Part shown: positions 22,477-33,359 of the stretch, piece by piece
Numbering within the stretch: the first letter of the stretch is position 1
How the letters are laid out: each line of letters opens with the position of its first letter
Origin: Enterobacter sp.
GTDB lineage: Bacteria > Pseudomonadota > Gammaproteobacteria > Enterobacterales > Enterobacteriaceae
DNA: 64,000 bases
NCBI GenBank assembly: GCA_022649305.1
Contig: JALCNW010000005.1
Span: 56,888-120,887 of the forward strand
Reading direction: 5' to 3'
Translations under genes and position numbers: made by a program
The notes under the pieces: model-generated
The model's input: only the letters and a program-made list of their open reading frames with translations
What the model was told of the DNA's origin: nothing
Database searches by the model: none

Positions 22477-23522
22477 CGGAACCTTTGAAGCCACGAATTG
22501 ATTTTACCGGCACGCTTGAGCAGGAACGAGTAGAAGCATTGAAGACCGCTCAGGCGTTCACCGGCCCTCAGGCTGACAATTTTGCGCCAGCGGTCACCGA
22601 AGAACTGCTCTCGGACGAAGGGCAAGCGGAAGCGGTCGTTGAGTCTGCGCTGCGTCCAAAACGCAGCCTGTGGCGCAGGATGGTCATGGCGGGGCTGACG
22701 TTATTTGGCGTGAGCGTAGTAGGACAAGGCGTTCAGTGGACCATGAATGCCTGGCAAACGCAGGATTGGATTGCACTGGGGGGTTGTGCTGCGGGTGCGC
22801 TGATTGTGGGCGCAGGCGTGGGGTCGATTGCGACAGAATGGCGTCGACTATGGCGATTGCGCCAGCGGGCCGATGAGCGAGACGACGCGCGCGAGTTACT
22901 GCACAGCCATGCCACCGGTAAAGGGCGTGCTTTTTGTGAGAAGCTGGCAAGTCAGGCGGGGATTGACCAGTCCCATCCGGCATTGCAGCGCTGGTACGCC
23001 GCCATTCATGAAACACAAAATGACCGCGAAATCGTCTCGTTATATGCGCATATTGTGCAGCCGGTCCTCGATTCGCAAGCGCGTCGGGAAATCAGTCGTT
23101 CCGCCGCAGAATCTACGTTAATGATTGCTGTCAGTCCGCTGGCGCTGGTGGATATGGCATTCATCGCCTGGCGCAACCTGCGTCTGATTAATCGTATTGC
23201 CACGCTGTATGGAATTGAATTGGGCTATTACAGCCGCTTACGCTTGTTCCGCCTGGTGTTGTTGAACATGGCGTTTGCCGGGGCCAGCGAACTGGTGCGT
23301 GAAGTGGGGATGGACTGGATGTCTCAGGATCTCGCGGCGCGGTTGTCGACTCGTGCAGCACAGGGAATAGGGGCTGGCTTACTCACCGCGCGTTTGGGCA
23401 TCAAGGCCATGGAGCTTTGTCGTCCACTGCCGTGGATCGATAACGATAAACCCCGTCTTGGGGACTTCCGTCGCGAACTAATCGGCCAGTTGAAAGAGAC
23501 ACTCAGCAAAAAACCGCAGTAA
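22473..23522 (+). CDS. ycjF: YcjF inner membrane protein (DUF697)
   Basis: 349 aa, overlaps ycjX. Confidence 0.95.
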   Translation: MTEPLKPRIDFTGTLEQERVEALKTAQAFTGPQADNFAPAVTEELLSDEGQAEAVVESALRPKRSLWRRMVMAGLTLFGVSVVGQGVQWTMNAWQTQDWIALGGCAAGALIVGAGVGSIATEWRRLWRLRQRADERDDARELLHSHATGKGRAFCEKLASQAGIDQSHPALQRWYAAIHETQNDREIVSLYAHIVQPVLDSQARREISRSAAESTLMIAVSPLALVDMAFIAWRNLRLINRIATLYGIELGYYSRLRLFRLVLLNMAFAGASELVREVGMDWMSQDLAARLSTRAAQGIGAGLLTARLGIKAMELCRPLPWIDNDKPRLGDFRRELIGQLKETLSKKPQ

Positions 23523-23629
23523 AAGCCTGGTAAATCGTCTCGCTGTCAATATTTGTTGACAGCGAGCTTCCAGCCAGACGATATCTGACTTATTATTTTA
23601 GGGTTACTGGCTAATAGAGTGGTTTTCCC

Positions 23630-25171
23630 ATGCGTCTGGAAGTGTTCTGTCAGGACCGTATCGGTCTGACTCGCGAGTTACTCGATCTCCTTGTTTTGCG
23701 TGATATTGATTTACGCGGCATTGACATCGATCCTATCGGGCGAATTTACCTCAATTTTGCCGAAATTGAATTTAATACCTTTAGCAGCCTGATGGCGGAA
23801 ATACGCCGTATCGCTGGCGTTACGGATGTGCGTACCGTGCCGTGGATGCCCTCAGAGCGTGAGCATCTGGCGCTTAGCGCACTGCTCGAAGCGATGCCAG
23901 AGCCATTCCTGTCCCTGGATCTTAAAGGTAAAGTCGAACGAACCAACCTGGCGAGCTGCCAGCTTTTCGGGCAAAGCCAGGACAAGCTGAGCAATCATCT
24001 TGCTTCGCAGCTCATCCCTGGGTTCAACTTCCAGCGCTGGATCGACAGTAATCCGCAAGGCACGCACAGCGAACATGTGGTGATAAACGGACAAAACTTC
24101 CTGATGGAAATTACCCCGGTCCATTTGCAGGGCGAAAACGGCGTTAGCGTGCTGACGGGCGCGGTGATCATGCTGCGCTCAACCGTTCGTATGGGCCGTC
24201 AGTTACAAAATCTGTCCAGCCAGGATGTGGGGGCGTTTAGCCAGATAATTGCCGTTAGCCCGAAAATGCGTCACGTGGTCGATCAGGCGCGTAAGTTGGC
24301 TAATCTCACCGCACCGCTGTTGATTACCGGCGATACGGGGACGGGCAAAGATTTACTTGCACATGCAGTACATGCTTCCAGCCCGCGCGCGGCTAAGCCT
24401 TATCTCGCGCTCAATTGCGCCTCGATTCCGGAAGATGCCGTTGAAAGCGAGCTTTTTGGTCATGCGCCTGAAGGCAAAAAAGGGTTCTTCGAACAGGCCA
24501 ACGGCGGCTCCGTGCTGCTGGATGAAATCGGCGAAATGTCTCCACGCATGCAGGCCAAACTGTTGCGCTTCCTCAATGACGGGACGTTCCGCCGCGTGGG
24601 GGAAGATCATGAGGTGCATGTCGATGTTCGTGTGATTTGCGCCACGCAGAAAAACCTGGTTGAGCTGGTGCAAAAAGGTGTGTTCCGCGAAGATCTCTAT
24701 TATCGTTTAAACGTACTGACGCTCAATATCCCGCCACTGCGTGATTGCCCACAGGACGTCATGCCGTTAACCGAGCTTTTCGTTGCGCGCTTTGCCGACG
24801 AGCAGGGCGTTCCGCGACCAAAACTCTCCTCTGACCTGGGGACAATGCTGACGCGCTACGGTTGGCCGGGAAATATCAGACAGCTCAAAAATGCTATCTA
24901 CCGTGCATTGACGCAGCTTGAAGGATACGAACTCCGCCCTCAGGACGTGCTGCTGCCGGATTATGACGCAGGCTCGGTTTCTGTTGGCGAAGAGGCGATG
25001 GAAGGATCGCTTGATGACATTACCAGTCGGTTTGAACGCTCGGTTCTGACGCAGCTTTATCGTAACTATCCCAGCACGCGTAAGCTGGCAAAACGCCTGG
25101 GCGTTTCGCATACCGCGATTGCCAATAAATTACGTGAGTACGGACTAAACCAGAAAAAAGCGGAAGAGTAG
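23630..25171 (+). CDS. tyrR: TyrR transcriptional regulator of aromatic amino acid genes
   Basis: 513 aa, ACT-PAS-AAA+-HTH, near-identical to remembered TyrR. Confidence 0.98.
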   Translation: MRLEVFCQDRIGLTRELLDLLVLRDIDLRGIDIDPIGRIYLNFAEIEFNTFSSLMAEIRRIAGVTDVRTVPWMPSEREHLALSALLEAMPEPFLSLDLKGKVERTNLASCQLFGQSQDKLSNHLASQLIPGFNFQRWIDSNPQGTHSEHVVINGQNFLMEITPVHLQGENGVSVLTGAVIMLRSTVRMGRQLQNLSSQDVGAFSQIIAVSPKMRHVVDQARKLANLTAPLLITGDTGTGKDLLAHAVHASSPRAAKPYLALNCASIPEDAVESELFGHAPEGKKGFFEQANGGSVLLDEIGEMSPRMQAKLLRFLNDGTFRRVGEDHEVHVDVRVICATQKNLVELVQKGVFREDLYYRLNVLTLNIPPLRDCPQDVMPLTELFVARFADEQGVPRPKLSSDLGTMLTRYGWPGNIRQLKNAIYRALTQLEGYELRPQDVLLPDYDAGSVSVGEEAMEGSLDDITSRFERSVLTQLYRNYPSTRKLAKRLGVSHTAIANKLREYGLNQKKAEE

Positions 25172-25180
25172 AAAAGGAAA

Positions 25181-25205
25181 AAGCCTCTGAGTAGAGGCTT
25201 TTTTC
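25181..25205. terminator. Bidirectional terminator tyrR/tpx
   Basis: AAAAAGCCTCTgagtAGAGGCTTTTTT. Confidence 0.85.
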
Positions 25206-25209
25206 GCAC

Positions 25210-25716
25210 TTAGGCTTTCAGTACATCGAGAGCCGCAGTGTAATCTGGCTCGGTGGTAATTTCGTTAACCAGTTCGCTGAAAACAACGGTGTCGTTTTCA
25301 TCAATAACCAGCACTGCACGTGCTGCCAGGCCTTTCAGTGCGCCTTCAGAAATACCCACGCCGTAGTTTTCGAGGAAATCCGGGCTACGCAGGGTGGAAA
25401 GGGTTACGACATTGCTCAGACCTTCTGCGCCGCAGAAACGTGACTGGGCAAACGGCAGGTCAGCAGAAATGCACAGCACGACTGTGTTATCCATTTCGGT
25501 GGCCAGTTGGTTGAATTTACGCACGGATGCCGCGCATACGCCGGTGTCGATGCTTGGGAAAATGTTCAGAACTTTGCGTTTGCCAGCAAACTGGCCCAGG
25601 GTAACGTCAGACAGATCTTTTGCCACGAGGGTAAAAGCCTGCGCTTTGCTGCCAGCCTGCGGAATTGAACCTGCAACAGAAACCGGGTTGCCCTGAAAAT
25701 GAACGAGTTGTGACAT
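25210..25716 (-). CDS. tpx: Thiol peroxidase Tpx
   Basis: 168 aa [69 protein letters not shown]. Confidence 0.98.
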   Translation of the reverse strand: MSQLVHFQGNPVSVAGSIPQAGSKAQAFTLVAKDLSDVTLGQFAGKRKVLNIFPSIDTGVCAASVRKFNQLATEMDNTVVLCISADLPFAQSRFCGAEGLSNVVTLSTLRSPDFLENYGVGISEGALKGLAARAVLVIDENDTVVFSELVNEITTEPDYTAALDVLKA

Positions 25717-25812
25717 AGATATCTTCCTGTTTACAAATAGTTAACGTCGCAGCTAGTGTATGACATCAGCGGATAACACGGCAAACCAATTTTTCGCGTA
25801 CGGGAGCAAGTG

Positions 25813-26778
25813 ATGAGAACCGTCAAAGTCTATGAAGAAGCATGGCCATTGCATTCCCCCTTCGTGATCTCTCGCGGCAGTCGTAGCGAGGCTTGCGTGG
25901 TGGTGGTTGAGATAGAAGAAGACGGTATAAAAGGCGTAGGGGAGTGCACCCCTTATCCGCGCTACGGTGAGAGCCTTGCTTCCGTCATGGCGCAAATTAT
26001 GACTATCTTGCCCGAGCTCGAAAAAGGACTTTCGCGCGATGCTTTACAACAAGCCTTACCGGCAGGGGCAGCGCGTAATGCCGTTGACTGCGCGTTATGG
26101 TCGCTCGAAGCGCAGCAACAAAATCAAAGTATCGCCAGTTTCCTGGGAGTGGTGGTACCGCAGACTATCGTGACCGCGCAAACCGTGGTCATCGGTGAAC
26201 CTGCTCAGATGGCCGCCAGCGCAAAAGCGTTATACGACGCCGGCGCGCGATTGCTCAAGGTTAAACTCGACGATCATCTCCTGAGCGAACGTATGGTGGC
26301 TATACGCTCCGCCGTTCCACTGGCGACCCTCATTGTCGATGCGAACGAATCCTGGCAAATAGAAGGGCTGGCGGCGCGCTGCCAACTGCTGGCAGATTTG
26401 GATGTGGCGATGCTTGAGCAGCCCCTGCCTGCAAAGGATGATGCTGCACTGGAGAACTTTATTCATCCACTACCCATCTGCGCGGATGAAAGCTGTCATA
26501 CGCGTGAGAGCTTGTCCAGCCTGAAAGGGCGCTACGAAATGGTCAACATTAAGCTCGATAAAACGGGCGGGCTAACCGAGGCGCTGGCGCTGGCTAGGCA
26601 GGCCCGCGAAGAAGGATTTTCGCTAATGCTCGGCTGTATGCTCTGCACCTCCAGAGCGATTAACGCTGCGCTACCGTTGACGGGCCAGGTGAGCTTCGCC
26701 GATCTCGATGGCCCAACCTGGCTGGCGGTCGATGTCTCGCCAGCGCTGAATTTTACAACCGGCTCACTTCACCTGTGA
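25813..26778 (+). CDS. ycjG: L-Ala-D/L-Glu epimerase (YcjG)
   Basis: Enolase superfamily, ATG 25813 MRTVKVYEEAWPLHSPFVISRGSR. Confidence 0.95.
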   Translation: MRTVKVYEEAWPLHSPFVISRGSRSEACVVVVEIEEDGIKGVGECTPYPRYGESLASVMAQIMTILPELEKGLSRDALQQALPAGAARNAVDCALWSLEAQQQNQSIASFLGVVVPQTIVTAQTVVIGEPAQMAASAKALYDAGARLLKVKLDDHLLSERMVAIRSAVPLATLIVDANESWQIEGLAARCQLLADLDVAMLEQPLPAKDDAALENFIHPLPICADESCHTRESLSSLKGRYEMVNIKLDKTGGLTEALALARQAREEGFSLMLGCMLCTSRAINAALPLTGQVSFADLDGPTWLAVDVSPALNFTTGSLHL

Positions 26779-27482
26779 GATTGCCAGCGTAACAGGTCGG
26801 TCATTGCTCTCAGGTATTTCTCGCTCGCTTCATCGGATGACACGGGCGGGAATTCTGCCGTGATGCAGTGCAAGCCCAGGTCGGCACACCAGCTGCCAAA
26901 CGAGCCAGGCGTTTCGTATCCGACGCTACTTACCAGCGGCAGCGTAAAAGCGTCCGCCAGCCACTGTCCTAATTCCGTTTGACCAGGATCTTCAATACAA
27001 GCTAAAGGATCGTGAAACGACACGATCCATGCAGGATGAAGATGATGGATTAATTTGGCGAGTGCTTGCGTTTCCGGTTCTGAGCCGGGCTTATCGCCCG
27101 TGAGCAAAACCACATCCCGTTCTTGCGCTGCGCTGTTCCATCGATAAACCGTCTCTCCCTCGCGCCAGTTTGCTGCCGGGAAATTACGGTTGAGATCGAC
27201 TCCACGCGCGTTGGCGCGTAACCCTAACTGACAGCCATCCGGGTTGACCGTAAGGACAACGTGATGGCGTCGCAGTTCCGGCTTAAGCGTGCGCAAGGCG
27301 CAGGAAAGGGTCACTATCGATGAGTTTTCATCACCATGTGTGCCTGCGATGATCAAACCGCTGTGGCGATCGGCCTGCGGTGCCGGAAACCAAATAAGCG
27401 GGGCACCTAAAAAAGAGCGGCCATAGTGTTCGGCACCGGGCGGGAATGCTCCACGCTCCGTTCTTGGTCGGGTCGGTGACAT
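26769..27482 (-). CDS. mpaA: Murein peptide amidase A
   Basis: 237 aa M14 zinc carboxypeptidase; GTHGDE motif. Confidence 0.94.
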   Translation of the reverse strand: MSPTRPRTERGAFPPGAEHYGRSFLGAPLIWFPAPQADRHSGLIIAGTHGDENSSIVTLSCALRTLKPELRRHHVVLTVNPDGCQLGLRANARGVDLNRNFPAANWREGETVYRWNSAAQERDVVLLTGDKPGSEPETQALAKLIHHLHPAWIVSFHDPLACIEDPGQTELGQWLADAFTLPLVSSVGYETPGSFGSWCADLGLHCITAEFPPVSSDEASEKYLRAMTDLLRWQSHR

Positions 27483-27666
27483 ACGAAATCCTGATAATGA
27501 GTGCTTTCATGCCAGTGTTGTGTAAAAACCGCGCTTAATCAAATAGTTTCAGCATTGGTAGAAAACGGCGAGATATCAACTTTTCGGCCTAAGATATTTG
27601 CATTTCTCCTTTTCGAAACAAATAATTACGCATCTGCTTGTTACCCATCATCTTAAAGGGGATCCC

Positions 27667-29283
27667 ATGAAGCATCCTGTTTCGCTGCTTTGTTCTGCGC
27701 TGTGGCTGTGCGGACTTTCTTCACTCTCTTATGCTGCCGACGTGCCTGCGGGAACCGTGCTGGCGCAGCAACAGGAATTGGTTCGTCATATTAAAGACGA
27801 ACCGGCATCGCTGGATCCGGCCAAAGCCGTTGGTCTGCCCGAAATTCAGGTCATTCGTGATTTATTTGAAGGGCTGGTTAATCAGAACGAAAAAGGGGCG
27901 TTAATTCCTGGCGTGGCAACGAAATGGCAGAGTAACGACAATCGCGTCTGGACTTTTACATTGCGCGATAACGCGAAGTGGTCAGATGGCTCGCCGGTTA
28001 CCGCGCAGGATTTTGTCTATAGCTGGCAGCGTCTGGTCGATCCGAAAACCATTTCACCTTTCGCCTGGTTCGCTGCGCTGGCGGGTATGACCAACGCGCA
28101 AAACATTATCGACGGGAAAGCCGCACCCGATACGCTAGGCGTGACCGCAGTGGATGCCCGAACGCTGCGAGTACAGTTGGATAAGCCGCTGCCGTGGTTT
28201 GCTAACCTGACGGCAAGTTTTGCTTTTTATCCCGTGCAGAAGGCGAATGTTGAAAGCGGCAAAGACTGGACTCGCCCTGGTGCGCTGGTCGGCAATGGAG
28301 CATATGTTCTGAAGGACCGGGTGGTAAATGAAAAGCTGGTTGTGGAACCCAACGCCAGCTACTGGGACAATGCTAAAACGGTGTTGAAAAAAGTGACGTT
28401 TATTCCCATCAATCAGGAATCCTCGGCGACCAAACGTTATCTCGCGGGTGATATTGATATAACAGAGTCTTTCCCAAAAAACCTGTATCAAAAGCTGATG
28501 AAAGATATTCCTGGGGAAGTGTATACGCCGCCACAGCTCGGGACGTACTACTACGCGTTCAACACACAGAAAGGACCAACGGCAGATTCACGCGTGCGTC
28601 TGGCGCTGAGTATGACCATCGATCGCCGGATCATGGCCGAGAAGGTATTGGGTACCGGTGAAAAACCAGCGTGGCATTTCACTCCGGATGTGACGGCAGG
28701 CTTCACGCCAGAGGTTTCTCCGTTCGAACAAATGTCTCAGGATGAACTAAATGCTCAGGCCAGAATGTTGCTCCAGGCGGCGGGATATGGTCCGCAACGT
28801 CCTCTTAAACTGACGCTGCTGTACAACACTTCTGAGAACCATCAGAAAATCGCGATTGCCGTCGCTTCGATGTGGAAGAAAAATCTTGGCGTCGATGTGA
28901 AGTTGCAAAACCAGGAATGGAAAACCTACATTGATAGCCGTAACACTGGGAATTTTGATGTTATCCGCGCATCCTGGGTGGGCGATTACAATGAGCCATC
29001 GACGTTCCTGTCGCTGCTAACGTCAACACACAGCGGTAATATTTCACGTTTTAACGATCCTGCTTACGATAAAATTATCAATCAGGCGTCGCTAGAAACC
29101 ACCGCTAAGGCGCGTAATGACGATTACAACTCGGCGGAGAAAATCCTTGCTGAAAAAGCACCGATCGCGCCCATTTACCAATATACCAACGGGCGCTTGA
29201 TCAAGCCGTGGGTAAAAGGGTATCCGATTAATAATGCAGAAGATGTTGCCTACAGCCGGACAATGTATATCGAAAAACATTAA
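27667..29283 (+). CDS. mppA: Murein tripeptide-binding protein MppA
   Basis: MKHPVSLLCSALWLCGLSSLSYAADVPAGTVLAQQQELVRHIKDEPASLDPAKAVGLPEIQV. Confidence 0.95.
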   Translation: MKHPVSLLCSALWLCGLSSLSYAADVPAGTVLAQQQELVRHIKDEPASLDPAKAVGLPEIQVIRDLFEGLVNQNEKGALIPGVATKWQSNDNRVWTFTLRDNAKWSDGSPVTAQDFVYSWQRLVDPKTISPFAWFAALAGMTNAQNIIDGKAAPDTLGVTAVDARTLRVQLDKPLPWFANLTASFAFYPVQKANVESGKDWTRPGALVGNGAYVLKDRVVNEKLVVEPNASYWDNAKTVLKKVTFIPINQESSATKRYLAGDIDITESFPKNLYQKLMKDIPGEVYTPPQLGTYYYAFNTQKGPTADSRVRLALSMTIDRRIMAEKVLGTGEKPAWHFTPDVTAGFTPEVSPFEQMSQDELNAQARMLLQAAGYGPQRPLKLTLLYNTSENHQKIAIAVASMWKKNLGVDVKLQNQEWKTYIDSRNTGNFDVIRASWVGDYNEPSTFLSLLTSTHSGNISRFNDPAYDKIINQASLETTAKARNDDYNSAEKILAEKAPIAPIYQYTNGRLIKPWVKGYPINNAEDVAYSRTMYIEKH

Positions 29284-29287
29284 TCTT

Positions 29288-29315
29288 AAAAACCCGCCTG
29301 AGCGCGGGTTTATTT
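29288..29315 (+). terminator. mppA terminator
   Basis: AAAACCCGCctgaGCGGGTTTATTTT. Confidence 0.75.
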
Positions 29316-29319
29316 TAGT

Positions 29320-29460
29320 CTATGGGGCATCAATTGAAGGATAAAGACGGTTTTCGAGATAACTCACCAGATGCCACATCTCTCCACTCAAAATAAACCA
29401 CAAACCAAATATCATTAGGCATGAAATAATCAAGATGAGTACAAATTCCGTTTTTCCCAT
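29320..29460 (-). CDS. Predicted 46 aa single-TM microprotein
   Basis: Reverse strand MGKTEFVLILIISCLMIFGLWFILSGEMWHLVSYLENRLYPSIDAP*; hydrophobic segment, fills the mppA-dgcM gap; absent from the ORF track (length cutoff). Confidence 0.5.
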   Translation of the reverse strand: MGKTEFVLILIISCLMIFGLWFILSGEMWHLVSYLENRLYPSIDAP

Positions 29461-29536
29461 AGCAAACTGTTACCCAACTCAAATATGTATCATAGCGTCG
29501 GGCATTGTAACGAGGCTTTGATTAATTAACCAGTAT

Positions 29537-30769
29537 TCAGGCCGCCAGCACTTTATTACGTCCATCGTTTTTGGCGCGATAGAGCGCGTCGTCCACGCGT
29601 TTAAACAACTCGTCGATACTTTCTTCTGCGTTATGTCGCGCAACGCCGATACTCACCGTGAAGCGGGGAAGACCAGGAATAGCGATGCGCGCCACAGCGG
29701 CACGAATGGTCTCAGCGACCTGCATCGCTGTATCCAGCGGTGTACGTGGCAGCAGAATCACGAATTCCTCTCCGCCCCAGCGAAAAACAAAATCATCTTT
29801 CCGGCTACAGGCTTCCAGCGTGCGGGAAAGCGAAATTAAAACCTCATCACCTTTAAGGTGCCCGAATACGTCATTGATATTTTTAAAATGATCGGTATCC
29901 ACCAGCAATAAGCTGAACTGGTTTTGCACCGGTAAAGAAGAAGGGTTGGCTTGTTCAGTTATCCGATAAAATTGACGACGATTTAACAGCCCCGTCATTG
30001 AATCACGCATTGCGGCATGCTCCAGTTCCTGCTCAAGCCGTTTTTGTTCGGTAATATCGTGAACGATGCAGAGCATCAATTTATCGCCGTAAATTTCTAT
30101 TGGGCCAGCATAAGTTTGTACATGCCGCGTAGAACCGTCCGCGAGACGATGGACAAAATTAAGCGGTTTATGTCCGCCAGGTAAGCGCGCAATTTCCGTC
30201 ATGATCGGCAGTATATCGCGTCCTAACGTATTAATTTCCCAGGTATGTTTACTGCACATATCGTCATGGTTGTAGCCGTAAAAATTCAGAGCGGCCATAT
30301 TGGCATCAACAATTTGACCGTCTCTTGCGGTGTCGATTAACAGCATCGGTGCGCTATTAGTCAAAAAGAATCGCGCGTAGAAACCCTGTTTTTTACGTTG
30401 ATAGTTCGCTGAACGCGTTGCCTTGAGCCCCGACGGCACCTGAGAAACAATGCCTTCAAAAACAATCACGTCACCTATGCTGTCATAGTGGGTCAATGAA
30501 AGACGGCAACTCAGGGTGGTATGATGTTTCCCTCGCAGAATAGTCCAGATTTCAACGATTTCGAGATCTGACTTCAGATCCGATACATACATTGAAAGCT
30601 GTGTTTGCGCACTGGCGGAAAAGATCCCTTTGCGCATGTCATCCAATGAATTCTCAAGCATCAGAACTTCAGCCGCGACGTTAGCAAAAATAACCTGTTC
30701 AGAAACGGGGGATACCAGCCATACAGGCGTTTTGATTAGATTCAGCGCATCGAAACTGTGTAGCGACAT
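29537..30769 (-). CDS. dgcM: Diguanylate cyclase DgcM (PAS-GGDEF)
   Basis: 410 aa; GLKATRSANYQRKKQGFYARFFLTNSAPMLLID, HTWEINTLGR, RWGGEEFVILLPRTPLDTA match remembered YdaM/DgcM. Confidence 0.93.
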   Translation of the reverse strand: MSLHSFDALNLIKTPVWLVSPVSEQVIFANVAAEVLMLENSLDDMRKGIFSASAQTQLSMYVSDLKSDLEIVEIWTILRGKHHTTLSCRLSLTHYDSIGDVIVFEGIVSQVPSGLKATRSANYQRKKQGFYARFFLTNSAPMLLIDTARDGQIVDANMAALNFYGYNHDDMCSKHTWEINTLGRDILPIMTEIARLPGGHKPLNFVHRLADGSTRHVQTYAGPIEIYGDKLMLCIVHDITEQKRLEQELEHAAMRDSMTGLLNRRQFYRITEQANPSSLPVQNQFSLLLVDTDHFKNINDVFGHLKGDEVLISLSRTLEACSRKDDFVFRWGGEEFVILLPRTPLDTAMQVAETIRAAVARIAIPGLPRFTVSIGVARHNAEESIDELFKRVDDALYRAKNDGRNKVLAA

Positions 30770-30860
30770 GGATATTTCCCGTTCATCGGTTTCTGTGCCT
30801 GATAGTCACGCCGGAATCTGCACGCGTGGTCTTCTTTGAAACATACTCCAGTTCGCCAAC

Positions 30861-32990
30861 TCAGGCATGATTTTTTTGTGAATTAACGGGGTACTCCACG
30901 TGATTTTTACCGATCGGTATAATTTGTTTATCGGATTTATTTTGTAATACCAGCCACGGCACCTGCTCCGCAGGAAGTGGACGAGAAAAAAGATAACCTT
31001 GTAAGTAATCACATCCCAGCTCAGCAAGTATCTGCCGTTGTTCTTCTGTTTCGATGCCTTCCGCAACCACGACCATATCCATGGTGCGCGCTACGTGAAT
31101 AATGGTTTCGATGATCTTTTTACTCTTTTCATTTTCAAACATGCAGTCAATAAAGCTTTTATCGATTTTAAGTTCTTTTACCGGAAGAACATTGAGCATC
31201 AACAGGTTTGAATAGCCGGTGCCAAAGTCATCAATAGAGACGATGTAGCCTGCCTGATTAAATTCGTTTAACAATTCAATGCTGCGTTCCAGGTTTTTAA
31301 GTGCAGTACTTTCAGTGACTTCAAGAATCAATCGTGAGGGATCAAGATTATATTTTTGCATCGCAGCGGAGACAACGTTGAATATATCCTGTTGCTCAAA
31401 TTGAATAGGCGACAAATTAATCGACAGTGTCCATTGACCAAATCCCTGCTCGGTCCAGAAACGCAACTGTCGGCAGGCTTGTTCAATTGCCCAAACGCCT
31501 ACCGGAATGATGAGTCCGGTTTTTTCGAGTGACGGCAAAAACACGTTCGGCAACAGCACGCCTTGTTCAGGATGATGCCAGCGCAGCAGCGCCTCAAATC
31601 CGTGAATTTCATGCGGCTCAACGATATAGGTTGGTTGATACCAAAGCTCGAACTGCTCGCGTTCAAGCGCCTGGCTCAGGTCCTGCAGGAAGCTTGGCTC
31701 TGCGGAGATAGCTTTTGACATCTCCGGGCGATAAATAGCCCAACCATTACGGCCTTCCTGTTTGATGTGGTACATCGCCGCGTCCGCTTTAAACTTAAGT
31801 TCGTGCAGCGTTTCACCATGCTGAGGGTAGAGGCTGACCCCGACACTCATCGTGATATTGAGCGTATGTCCACAGATAGAAAACGGACGGCGAATATCCT
31901 CAAGCATTGTTGTGGCAAGCGTAGCGAGTTTCTCATCATCGCTGTCGGTAAGCAGCAGAATGAATTCATCGCCACCTAACCTTGCAAGCGTCATTCCCGG
32001 GACCAACCTGGCGGTGAGGCGTTGTGCAATGTTGATCAGCAATTCGTCGCCGACATGATGACCCCAGGTATCATTCGTCATCTTGAAATGGTCAATGTCT
32101 AAAAACATTACCGCAAACTGCTTTTTGTTTAGCAGCGCACCGTGCAGGCAATCCTGTAGCTTGAGGTCCATTTGGTGACGATTAGCAAGACCGGTGAGTG
32201 CATCAAAGCGTGCCTGTAATTCCAGTTGTTTATTCAACTGGCGCAAATTTTCGGTCAGGCGACTGGTGCGGTAATGGGAATCCACGAGAGAAATAATAAG
32301 CATGATCCCGAGCAATACCAATGTTGTCACTGAGACCCATATTGACAACCCATGCTCGCTTACCCCGTTGGGCATCGCGGGCATCGTATGTTGAAAACTG
32401 GCAGCGTACATGCCCGTGTAATGCATCGCGCAAATCGCGATACCCATCACCACAGCGGCTGCAATACGATTAATAAATACGCCTTTGTGGCTGTGACGTA
32501 AATGGAATGCCAGCCACAGTGCCGTACCGGAGGCCACGACGGCGATTAAGACAGACAACGATACGATGGTCATATTCCAGCTGATACCGCTGTGAAGCAT
32601 TAACGCCGCCATACCGACATAATGCATGGAAACCACGCCTGCACTGAGGATCAGCGTCGCGAAAAACAGCCGAACAAGAGAAAGGGTATTTCCAGGAACA
32701 ACGATGTTGATAGCCATCGTGGCCGCCACAACCGCGATAGCCAGCGAACCAATGGTTAGCCACAGGTCATAGCTCATCACCATCGGCATTTTCATCGACA
32801 GCATGCCAATGAAGTGCATGGACCAAATCCCTATACCTAAAGTTGCGCCTCCTGCAACACGCCAGCACAGCGCCGCTTTTCGGCTGGCTCCAGTAATTTT
32901 GCCCGCGCTGTCCAATGCCACGAATGATGCGATAAAGGCCACCAGGAACGAGATGGCGATAAGTACAGGGTCCCACGATACATCCAGCAT
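30861..32990 (-). CDS. MHYT-GGDEF-EAL putative bifunctional diguanylate cyclase/phosphodiesterase
   Basis: Three MHYT-type motifs (MHFIGM, MHYVGM, MHYTGM) in a multi-TM N-terminus, RLGGDEFILL, and GFEALLRWHHP EAL motif. Confidence 0.92.
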   Translation of the reverse strand: MLDVSWDPVLIAISFLVAFIASFVALDSAGKITGASRKAALCWRVAGGATLGIGIWSMHFIGMLSMKMPMVMSYDLWLTIGSLAIAVVAATMAINIVVPGNTLSLVRLFFATLILSAGVVSMHYVGMAALMLHSGISWNMTIVSLSVLIAVVASGTALWLAFHLRHSHKGVFINRIAAAVVMGIAICAMHYTGMYAASFQHTMPAMPNGVSEHGLSIWVSVTTLVLLGIMLIISLVDSHYRTSRLTENLRQLNKQLELQARFDALTGLANRHQMDLKLQDCLHGALLNKKQFAVMFLDIDHFKMTNDTWGHHVGDELLINIAQRLTARLVPGMTLARLGGDEFILLLTDSDDEKLATLATTMLEDIRRPFSICGHTLNITMSVGVSLYPQHGETLHELKFKADAAMYHIKQEGRNGWAIYRPEMSKAISAEPSFLQDLSQALEREQFELWYQPTYIVEPHEIHGFEALLRWHHPEQGVLLPNVFLPSLEKTGLIIPVGVWAIEQACRQLRFWTEQGFGQWTLSINLSPIQFEQQDIFNVVSAAMQKYNLDPSRLILEVTESTALKNLERSIELLNEFNQAGYIVSIDDFGTGYSNLLMLNVLPVKELKIDKSFIDCMFENEKSKKIIETIIHVARTMDMVVVAEGIETEEQRQILAELGCDYLQGYLFSRPLPAEQVPWLVLQNKSDKQIIPIGKNHVEYPVNSQKNHA

Positions 32991-33359
32991 TATGCAATCC
33001 CACGCTCAAAAATTGAGATGTTGTGTTAATTTCTACGGCATAAAATGCTAGCAGGATATATTCTTCAATTAATGAGTTAAGCGCCGCTAAACATTATTAT
33101 GCTAAGGCTGTATCTTGCCTGAATAAAGGCCATTTGGATATTAGAATAATAGCAGGGATGTCATTGCTGTCAGGTGAGGGATTGAGATAAAACGATATTA
33201 TATTCTGCCCTTAGGTTTTAGGTGGTGCGAAGTTTGCACTTAAGTGAAACTAAAAAGAGCGGCATGCGAAACAAGAAGGCTATTAAAAATGTACTGGTAA
33301 AAGTATTTACGAATGCTATAAACATAATACCTAATGCAATTCGTTGTGCGGGATAAATT

